DNA of 64,000 bases from NCBI RefSeq assembly GCF_900163795.1, contig NZ_FWFD01000008.1, positions 1 to 64,000 of the forward strand, read 5' to 3'. Positions 58,158 through 64,000 of the stretch are shown one piece after another. Source of the stretch: Vagococcus fluvialis bH819. Its GTDB lineage: Bacteria; Bacillota; Bacilli; Lactobacillales; Vagococcaceae. Every line of letters begins with the position of its first letter. The first letter of the stretch is position 1. Position numbers and translations under genes: made by a program. The notes beneath the pieces are model-generated. The model did no database searches. It had not been told where the DNA came from and saw only the letters and a list, made by a program, of their open reading frames with translations.

Positions 58158-60785
58158 CTGTTTGATTCTTTCTGTTACGGCTGCTTGTTTTTCTAGGTAA
58201 TCTTTTTCTTTTGCTTTTTCGCCTTCTACTACAGCATCAGGAGCGCTTGACATGAAACGTTCGTTGGCTAATTTTTTCTGTACACGTTCGACTTCTTGGC
58301 CCCATTTTGCTAATTCTTTTTCTAAACGTGCTATTTCTTCATCGATATTGATTAAATCTGCTAATGGTAGGTAGATTTCTGCTCCTGTGATAACCGCACT
58401 CATTGATGTTTCTGGTGCGTCTACACTGTCAGCAATCACTAATTCTTCTGGGTTACAGAAGCGTTCAATATATTTCGTGTTTTCATTGAAGAACAAGTTC
58501 ACTTTTTTATCATTTGTTTTGATTAAAAGCGTGATTGGCTTAGACATTGGTGTATTCACTTCAGAACGAATGTTACGAACTGATCTAATTAACTCTTGTA
58601 AGACTTCCATTCCTCTAGCTGACGTTTCATCTGTAAATTCAGGTACAACTTCTGGATAAGGCGCAGTTACTAATGACTCACCCTCGTGTGGTAATTTCTC
58701 CCAAATTTCTTCTGTCACAAACGGCATGATTGGGTGTAATAACTTAACAATCTTATCTAACGTATAAGTTAAGACACTACGAGTCATATTTTTCTGAGTT
58801 TCGTCTTCTCCGTAAAGAATTTCTTTACTCATCTCAATATACCAATCACAGAAATCATCCCAGATAAAGTTATACAGTTGACGACCTGCTTCACCAAATT
58901 CAAAGCGGTCAAAGAAGTACGTTACTTTTTCAATGGTTTCATTTAAGCGCGTTAGAATCCACTTATCTGCCACTGTTTTACTGCCTTCCAGGTTAATATC
59001 ATCATATGTGAAACCTTCTAAATTCATAATAACAAAACGTGAAGCATTCCATATTTTATTAATAAAGTTCCAAGATGAGTCCATTTTTTCATAGCTAAAA
59101 CGCATATCTTGCCCTGGTGTCGACCCATTTGATAAGAACCAACGTAGAGCATCTGCTCCGTATTTTTCTATAACATCCATCGGGTCAATTCCGTTACCTA
59201 ATGATTTACTCATTTTACGTCCATCTTCGGCACGAATTAAACCATGCATCAAGACATTTTCAAAAGGACGTTGACCAGTAAACTCTAAACTTTGGAAAAT
59301 CATTCGACTTACCCAGAAGAAAATAATATCATAACCGGTTACTAACGTGCTTGTTGGGAAGTAACGTTTGTAGTCTTCTGATTCTGTATCAGGCCAACCC
59401 ATTGTTGAAAATGGCCATAGAGCGCTAGAGAACCATGTATCTAAAACATCTTCATCTTGTGTCCAGTTTTCACTATCACTAGGTGCTTCATTACCAACAT
59501 ACATTTCACCTGTTTCATTGTGATACCACGCTGGAATTTGATGTCCCCACCATAACTGACGTGAGATAACCCAATCATGGACGTTTTCCATCCAAGTTAA
59601 GAATGTTTGATCAAAACGTGGTGGATAGAATGTCACAGCATCTTCTGTTTGTTGATTTTTCATGGCCATTTCTGCTAATGGTTTCATTTTTACAAACCAT
59701 TGTGTTGAAAGACGAGGCTCAACAACCACACCTGTTCGCTCAGAATGTCCCACGCTATGAACGTGCTTTTTAATTTCTTTTAATAAACCTAATTCATCTA
59801 AATCTTTGATGATTGCTTTACGTGCAACAAAGCGATCCATTCCTGCATATTTTCCTGCAAGTTCATTCATTGTTGCTGTGGCATCCATTACATTTACTCG
59901 TGGTAAGCTGTGGCGGTTACCGACCTCAAAATCATTAGGGTCATGGGCTGGTGTAATTTTAACAACCCCAGTTCCAAAATCCATTTCTACATATTCATCG
60001 GCAATAATCGGAATTTCTTTATCCATTAAAGGCAAGATAACTTTTTTACCAATCAAATGTTTGTAACGATCATCTTCTGGATGGACTGCAATAGCTGTAT
60101 CTCCTAGCATTGTTTCTGGACGAGTTGTTGCTATTTCTAGCTTGCCACTACCATCTGCTAATGGGTAGTACATGTGATAGAAAGCGCCCTCGATATCTTT
60201 ATGAATCACTTCAATATCAGAAAGAGCTGTCTTAGCTTGTGGGTCCCAATTAATAATATATTCACCACGGTAAATTAAATCTTTTTCATAAAGTTTCACA
60301 AAAACTTTTTTCACAGCGTCAGATAAACCATCATCTAATGTGAATCTCTCACGAGAGTAATCCACAGATAAACCAAGTTTTCCCCACTGCTCACGGATAT
60401 GACCGGCATATTCTTCTTTCCACTCTTTTGTTGATTCGATGAATTTCTCACGACCTAAGTCATAACGTGTTAAACCTTCGCCACGTAGTTTTTCCTCTAC
60501 TTTTGCTTGCGTTGCAATCCCCGCATGGTCCATTCCTGGTAACCATAACGTATCAAATCCTTGCATTCTCTTTTGTCTGATAATCATGTCTTGAAGGGTT
60601 GTGTCCCAAGCATGACCTAAATGTAGTTTTCCTGTTACATTTGGCGGTGGGATAACGATTGAATAAGGTTCTGCCTTTTTATCGCCACTTGGTTTAAAAA
60701 CATCTTTATCTAGCCATTTTTGATAACGACCTGCTTCAACTTCTTTTGGATCAAATTTTGGTGCTAAATTATTTTCTTCTGTCAT
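58140..60785 (-). CDS. valS: Valyl-tRNA synthetase
   Basis: The 881-residue class I synthetase charges tRNA-Val. HLGH at 55-58 is the HIGH motif and KMSKS lies in [14 protein letters not shown]. The editing domain ([20 protein letters not shown]) is present, and the C-terminal coiled-coil arm ([19 protein letters not shown]) ends with QLQKVR. The length is normal. The gene lies behind a valine T-box leader with its own promoter. Its 3' end is the source of the 28-bp direct repeat. Confidence 0.97.
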   Translation of the reverse strand: MTEENNLAPKFDPKEVEAGRYQKWLDKDVFKPSGDKKAEPYSIVIPPPNVTGKLHLGHAWDTTLQDMIIRQKRMQGFDTLWLPGMDHAGIATQAKVEEKLRGEGLTRYDLGREKFIESTKEWKEEYAGHIREQWGKLGLSVDYSRERFTLDDGLSDAVKKVFVKLYEKDLIYRGEYIINWDPQAKTALSDIEVIHKDIEGAFYHMYYPLADGSGKLEIATTRPETMLGDTAIAVHPEDDRYKHLIGKKVILPLMDKEIPIIADEYVEMDFGTGVVKITPAHDPNDFEVGNRHSLPRVNVMDATATMNELAGKYAGMDRFVARKAIIKDLDELGLLKEIKKHVHSVGHSERTGVVVEPRLSTQWFVKMKPLAEMAMKNQQTEDAVTFYPPRFDQTFLTWMENVHDWVISRQLWWGHQIPAWYHNETGEMYVGNEAPSDSENWTQDEDVLDTWFSSALWPFSTMGWPDTESEDYKRYFPTSTLVTGYDIIFFWVSRMIFQSLEFTGQRPFENVLMHGLIRAEDGRKMSKSLGNGIDPMDVIEKYGADALRWFLSNGSTPGQDMRFSYEKMDSSWNFINKIWNASRFVIMNLEGFTYDDINLEGSKTVADKWILTRLNETIEKVTYFFDRFEFGEAGRQLYNFIWDDFCDWYIEMSKEILYGEDETQKNMTRSVLTYTLDKIVKLLHPIMPFVTEEIWEKLPHEGESLVTAPYPEVVPEFTDETSARGMEVLQELIRSVRNIRSEVNTPMSKPITLLIKTNDKKVNLFFNENTKYIERFCNPEELVIADSVDAPETSMSAVITGAEIYLPLADLINIDEEIARLEKELAKWGQEVERVQKKLANERFMSSAPDAVVEGEKAKEKDYLEKQAAVTERIKQLQKVR

Positions 60786-60829
60786 CTTATATTGCCTTCT
60801 TTCTTATTTAGAATATTATTTTTTTCGAT

Positions 60830-61058
60830 AAAAAAAGCCCTAAAGTATTTCTACTTTAGGACGAATTGCTCGCGGTACCACCTAGATTACAGCGTATTTA
60901 AAACACTGTCACTTAAAGTGAGATAACGTTCACTAACCGAAAAAAATTCAGCTCATAAGCTACCTTCATACTTTTCAAAGGAAAATCTTTCAGCCAAGGA
61001 TTTTCTTTCTACGTGCTTTTTAAAGTATTACTCCTCTTAATCTAAGCATTTTTATATT
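60830..61058 (-). promoter_or_regulatory. Valine T-box leader of valS
   Basis: The T-box core AGGTGGTACCGCG lies at 60871-60883. The intrinsic terminator CCTAAAGTA/TACTTTAGG (60839-60860) with a T run follows it. In stem I, GAAGGTAGC places GTA at 60961-60963 as the specifier codon for valine. Uncharged tRNA-Val should bind and prevent termination. It explains most of the 310-base gap between tpx and valS. Confidence 0.92.
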
Positions 61059-61064
61059 AATTTT

Positions 61065-61093
61065 ATTTTACAATGAAAGACTACTCACGTCAA
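61065..61093 (-). promoter_or_regulatory. Sigma-A promoter of valS
   Basis: TTGACG (61088-61093), 17-bp spacer, TAAAAT (61065-61070) on the minus strand. The -35 lies two bases from the tpx stop. Confidence 0.8.
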
Positions 61094-61095
61094 AC

Positions 61096-61587
61096 TTAAA
61101 TCAGATTTTTCGCTGCGTTTAGTGCTGCTGCATAATTCGGTTCGTGAGAAACTTCGGCAACAATTTCTTCATAAATAATATTACCTTTTGTATCAATCAC
61201 AAAAATAGCACGTGCCAAGCGACCAATCTCCGGAATTAATAACCCATAATTTTTACCGAATTCTAAATCTTCATCACGAAGCATTGTCATATCCACACCT
61301 TCAGCCGCACACCAGTTACCTTGTTCTTCTTTGGTATTGTTTGAAACAGTCACAAAATTAATTCCTGTTTCACTAGCAGCTTCTTGATTGAAGCGTTTTG
61401 TTTGAATCGCGCAGACAGAGGTATCAATGTCTGGTACTACACTAAGGATTAATGGTTTATTAGATAAACTTGCTAAATCCACTAGTTTATCTTGTAGATC
61501 AATTAAAGAAAAAACTGGTGCTTTTTCACCAATCATTGGTTGAATTCCTTCTAGTTCTACTGGGTTACCTTTTAATGTTACTTGCAT
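61096..61587 (-). CDS. tpx: Thiol peroxidase
   Basis: A 163-residue atypical two-cysteine peroxiredoxin that reduces peroxides using thioredoxin. Cys59 in DIDTSVCAIQTKRFN is the peroxidatic residue and Cys93 in GNWCAAEG the resolving one. The usual SVCSTQ is SVCAIQ here. Length is normal. It lies after rex on the same strand but has its own promoter. Confidence 0.95.
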   Translation of the reverse strand: MQVTLKGNPVELEGIQPMIGEKAPVFSLIDLQDKLVDLASLSNKPLILSVVPDIDTSVCAIQTKRFNQEAASETGINFVTVSNNTKEEQGNWCAAEGVDMTMLRDEDLEFGKNYGLLIPEIGRLARAIFVIDTKGNIIYEEIVAEVSHEPNYAAALNAAKNLI

Positions 61588-61620
61588 AAAAAAACACTCC
61601 TCTATCTTTATATTACCCTC

Positions 61621-61649
61621 AGTATAAGGACTAAAGAATAAAAAGACAA
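61621..61649 (-). promoter_or_regulatory. Sigma-A promoter of tpx
   Basis: TTGTCT (61644-61649), 17-bp spacer, TATACT (61621-61626) on the minus strand. Confidence 0.65.
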
Positions 61650-61664
61650 AGGAGATGCTTGTGA

Positions 61665-62327
61665 TTAAATAGTTGTTAAATCAGGATGATTGTAATTTTC
61701 ATCGTAATAAATCAATGTTTGAAGCTCAGTTGTTAAATCAATGTACTGAACTTGAACATGATGTGGCACTCTTAAACGTTTTGGTGCAAAGTTTAAAATC
61801 GCTGTGACACCCGCTTCTACCACCTCATCAATAACTTCTTGCGCTTTACTACTTGGCACTGTCATAATAGCCGTTGTGATACCTTCTTTTTTTATCATCT
61901 CAGACATTTTTGAGATATCTTCAACTTTCACATCATTAATTGTTGAACCAATTAGCTCTGGATCTGAATCAAAGGCTACGACAATATTTAAATTAGAATT
62001 TTTTCTAAAATTATTATTAATCAAAGCTTTCCCCAAATTACCAGCACCAACTAAAGCAATTCTTTTCTCGATTTCAGTATTTAAAATATTACTAAATACT
62101 TGAATTAAATAAGGTACATCATAGCCATACCCGCTTCTGCCAAGTTCACCAAAATGCGAAAAATCTCTTCTGATTGTCGCAGAAGGAATTTGAATCATTT
62201 GGCTAAATTCGTTTGATTTAATTCTTTTTACTCCACTTTGATCTAAGGTTTTTAAATAACGAAAGTACAATGGAATTCTTTTAGCTGTCGCTTTTGGAAT
62301 GGCATGATTTTTTTTCAAGTTTTCCAT
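61665..62327 (-). CDS. rex: Redox-sensing repressor Rex
   Basis: The 220-residue NADH/NAD-sensing repressor has a winged-helix domain (about 1-80; IKSNEFSQMIQIPSATIRRDFSHFGELGRSGYGYDV) and a Rossmann domain with ALVGAGNLGKALI. It represses fermentative and respiratory genes until NADH is high. The ATG has AGGAG upstream. A Rex-type operator overlaps its own promoter, suggesting autoregulation. Confidence 0.96.
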   Translation of the reverse strand: MENLKKNHAIPKATAKRIPLYFRYLKTLDQSGVKRIKSNEFSQMIQIPSATIRRDFSHFGELGRSGYGYDVPYLIQVFSNILNTEIEKRIALVGAGNLGKALINNNFRKNSNLNIVVAFDSDPELIGSTINDVKVEDISKMSEMIKKEGITTAIMTVPSSKAQEVIDEVVEAGVTAILNFAPKRLRVPHHVQVQYIDLTTELQTLIYYDENYNHPDLTTI

Positions 62328-62348
62328 AAATAGATACTCCTTTTTGAA

Positions 62349-62397
62349 TTGTGACTATTTTCACATTAAGTGTATCATTTAATTTTTCACATTTCAA
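62349..62397 (-). promoter_or_regulatory. rex promoter with Rex operator
   Basis: TTGAAA (62392-62397), 17-bp spacer, TACACT (62369-62374) on the minus strand. ATGTGA-N6-TCACAA (62349-62366), close to the Rex consensus TTGTGA-N6-TCACAA, lies directly after the -10 over the start point. A further TTGTGAA half-site lies at about 62401-62407. Confidence 0.75.
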
Positions 62398-62545
62398 TCA
62401 ATTTGTGAAAAAAATGCTTAAAAAATTAAGTATTCTTCTTTTAATCAAGATAATATCGATCAATCAAGGGGTAAGCTAAGGATTATTCGTCATAGCTTTT
62501 GTATCACATAGTTGCTATACTAAAATATACAAAGGAGAGGTTAGT

Positions 62546-62887
62546 ATGAGAAATTATAAATTTTATTATATTTTTTATATTTGTTTAATTGTTTTATTTT
62601 TAATAACCATTCAGTATTCAGATTTCTTTAATTCTTTTCTCTTTTTCATCACATTACTCACTTTTCCAATCCAACTATACTTAAATAAACGAATCAATAA
62701 AGAGTTAATCTATATGTGGTATCTTGCTGATAAACTCAATCTGAGTACTTCAGATATTAGTCAATTATCTGGAATAGGTATTCTTGATCTAGAAGCCACC
62801 AAAGAAAAAAATAATTTTATTTACCTTCCTAAGAGAAAAGTTATTCTTACAACAACTAAACAATTAGAAAAAATAAGTAAAGGGTGA
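62546..62887 (+). CDS. Hypothetical small membrane protein, 113 residues
   Basis: Two hydrophobic helices occupy about residues 5-48. The rest is a soluble helical domain (RINKELIYMWYLADKLNLSTSDISQLSG) and a short basic end. The SDISQLSGI segment has a helix-turn-helix look but may be coincidence. AAAGGAGAGG precedes the ATG. I do not recognise the family. Its stop lies within a strong terminator stem shared with the convergent thiI. Confidence 0.6.
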   Translation: MRNYKFYYIFYICLIVLFLITIQYSDFFNSFLFFITLLTFPIQLYLNKRINKELIYMWYLADKLNLSTSDISQLSGIGILDLEATKEKNNFIYLPKRKVILTTTKQLEKISKG

Positions 62888-62924
62888 ATCACTTTGTGAA
62901 ACCACCCTTTACTTATTTTTTTAT
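62872..62924. terminator. Bidirectional terminator between the small gene and thiI
   Basis: AATAAGTAAAGGGTG (62872-62886) and CACCCTTTACTTATT (62903-62917) form a perfect 15-bp stem with a 16-base loop, flanked by A and T runs. It includes the TGA stop of the upstream gene. Confidence 0.88.
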
Positions 62925-62927
62925 TTA

Positions 62928-64000
62928 TTAAAAAAGTTCATCCATCTCATCTGTTGTTTCATTTAAAAAGACATCACTTGATTTAATTTCTTCAATTTTA
63001 ATTCCCGCCATCGCTCTTTTGATTAGCGCTTCTACATCTACACGTTCTTCATAATGAAGGACTTTATCTAATTTAGGTTTTGTTTTTGGTTCAGGTGGAG
63101 CAAAAATGGTACAGCAATCTTCAAAAGGCTGAATAGCTAATTCAAATGTATCAATTTTTTCAGCAATTTCAATAATCTCACTCTTATCCATAGTAATAAC
63201 TGGACGAATTATTGGCGTTGTCGTCACTTCATTAATTGCTAACATACTATGCATTGTTTGAGAAGCAACTTGCCCAAGAGATTCTCCATTAACGATAGCT
63301 AAACCATGTCTTTGTTCTCTGATTAAATCTGTTAAGCGTAGCATAAAACGTCTCGTAATTGTCATCCAGTAACTTGATGGCACTGAGCGTTTAATTTCTT
63401 CTTGAATTTCTGTAAAAGGAACGGTGATAAACTGAATACCACCAACATAAGGTGTTAATTTAACCGTTAAGTCTTTGGCCTTTTGAAGAGCTTTTTCACT
63501 TGTATAAGGTGGACTGTAAAAATGAACCGCCTCAATTTCCATTCCTCGTTTTAAAGCTAGGTAACCTGCTACAGGAGAGTCTATCCCACCTGATAACATC
63601 AGCATTCCTTTACCACTTGAGCCAACTGGCAACCCTGCAGCCCCGTAAATAGTTAGGCAAGAAAGATAAGCTGCTTCTTCTCGAACCTCTACCTCTACTC
63701 GAATATCAGGTTGGACCATTTTAACTGTGATTCCTGGTATTCCTTCAAAAATAGCTTCTCCAACTTCACGGTTAATATCATTGCTATCCCAAACAAATTT
63801 TTTGTCTGAACGACGACTTTGGACTTTAAATGTTTGACCTTCTTGCCAAATATCTTTTACCATATCAATAGCTGTCTGGCGAATAATGTCTTCGTTTTTT
63901 TCAATACGGATAACAGGTGAAAAACTTTGAATCCCAAAAATTGGTGTCAAACGCTTCATAACTTCTTGAGCATCTGCGCCATTTAAAATCAAATGCATTC
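62928..64000 (-). CDS. thiI: tRNA sulfurtransferase ThiI, 5' end outside the window
   Basis: At least 356 residues are visible. The enzyme makes 4-thiouridine at position 8 of tRNA and donates sulfur for thiamine. THUMP-domain sequence ([18 protein letters not shown]) is followed by the PP-loop motif [21 protein letters not shown] and [18 protein letters not shown]. No rhodanese domain is present, as in B. subtilis ThiI. An ATG at 63998 is not the true start; by comparison with B. subtilis about 50 N-terminal residues lie beyond the right edge. Confidence 0.94.
   Translation of the reverse strand, partial: MHLILNGADAQEVMKRLTPIFGIQSFSPVIRIEKNEDIIRQTAIDMVKDIWQEGQTFKVQSRRSDKKFVWDSNDINREVGEAIFEGIPGITVKMVQPDIRVEVEVREEAAYLSCLTIYGAAGLPVGSSGKGMLMLSGGIDSPVAGYLALKRGMEIEAVHFYSPPYTSEKALQKAKDLTVKLTPYVGGIQFITVPFTEIQEEIKRSVPSSYWMTITRRFMLRLTDLIREQRHGLAIVNGESLGQVASQTMHSMLAINEVTTTPIIRPVITMDKSEIIEIAEKIDTFELAIQPFEDCCTIFAPPEPKTKPKLDKVLHYEERVDVEALIKRAMAGIKIEEIKSSDVFLNETTDEMDELF

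Noticed and set aside
1-64000. CRISPR array, prophage or integrative element
   Set aside because: No regularly spaced repeats, integrase, phage structural genes or attachment-site duplications are visible; the only clear mobile element is the IS66 end.

Overview
The window is low-GC Firmicute chromosome. It fits the Lactobacillales, most likely Enterococcaceae and possibly Vagococcus. The reasons are the Rex/Tpx/ValS/FolC/RadC neighbourhood, RpoY-RNase J1, PepS-type aminopeptidase, a heterodimeric ABC exporter with one degenerate site, a sigma-54/LevR-type PTS regulator, and strong AGGAGG ribosome binding sites with frequent TTG/GTG starts. The genus is inferred from gene content and protein style, not from a search.

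Layout. (1) 1-928: one end of an IS66-family element running off the left edge. (2) 992-17,498, all on the minus strand: an exopolysaccharide/capsule locus. In transcription order it holds cpsC-cpsD-cpsB, an EpsC/CapD-type dehydratase broken by a frameshift, an initiating sugar-phosphate transferase, an epimerase, five glycosyltransferase and polymerase genes, a flippase, UDP-glucose dehydrogenase, UDP-GlcNAc 2-epimerase, an acyltransferase broken by an in-frame stop, and tagD. The stretch 1.6-11.6 kb is visibly more AT-rich than its surroundings. (3) 17,580-29,907: wall teichoic acid genes (mnaA, a 1183-residue fusion, a TagF-like enzyme, tagG, tagA, tagB, tagH, an LCP ligase, and divergent tagO). 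(4) 29,904-36,750: housekeeping and accessory genes (yihY, map, flavodoxin, a TetR regulator, pepS, a Tet(M)-like ribosomal protection GTPase with an attenuation leader, tRNA-Arg). (5) 36,807-43,342: a lactose/cellobiose-type PTS with two sigma-54 promoters, two copies of one palindrome and a LevR-family activator. (6) 43,360-51,830: DEAD-box helicase, Gfo/Idh oxidoreductase, sfsA, methyltransferase, ABC exporter pair and small membrane proteins. (7) 51,969-64,000: a YjdI-like ferredoxin with a GNAT partner, rpoY-rnjA behind a folded leader, a cold-shock gene, radC, HAD, folC, valS with a valine T-box, tpx, rex and the 5'-truncated thiI.

How the parts work together. TagO, TagA and the two MnaA epimerases make the linkage unit of wall teichoic acid. 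TagB and the TagF-like enzymes add glycerol phosphate from CDP-glycerol, which TagD makes. TagGH exports the polymer and the LCP protein probably attaches it. The CpsB/C/D phosphorelay, initiating transferase, glycosyltransferases, Wzy and Wzx form a separate Wzy-dependent polysaccharide pathway. That pathway carries two lesions, so it is either decaying, phase-variable or affected by consensus errors.

Most unusual features: a glycerophosphotransferase/glycosyltransferase fusion whose GT-B fold is split by SH3/GW-like repeats; a branched, stem-closed RNA leader before rpoY-rnjA; a seven-codon leader peptide plus terminator before the ribosomal protection gene; and a family of related intergenic hairpin repeats, one flanked by a duplicated valS tail.
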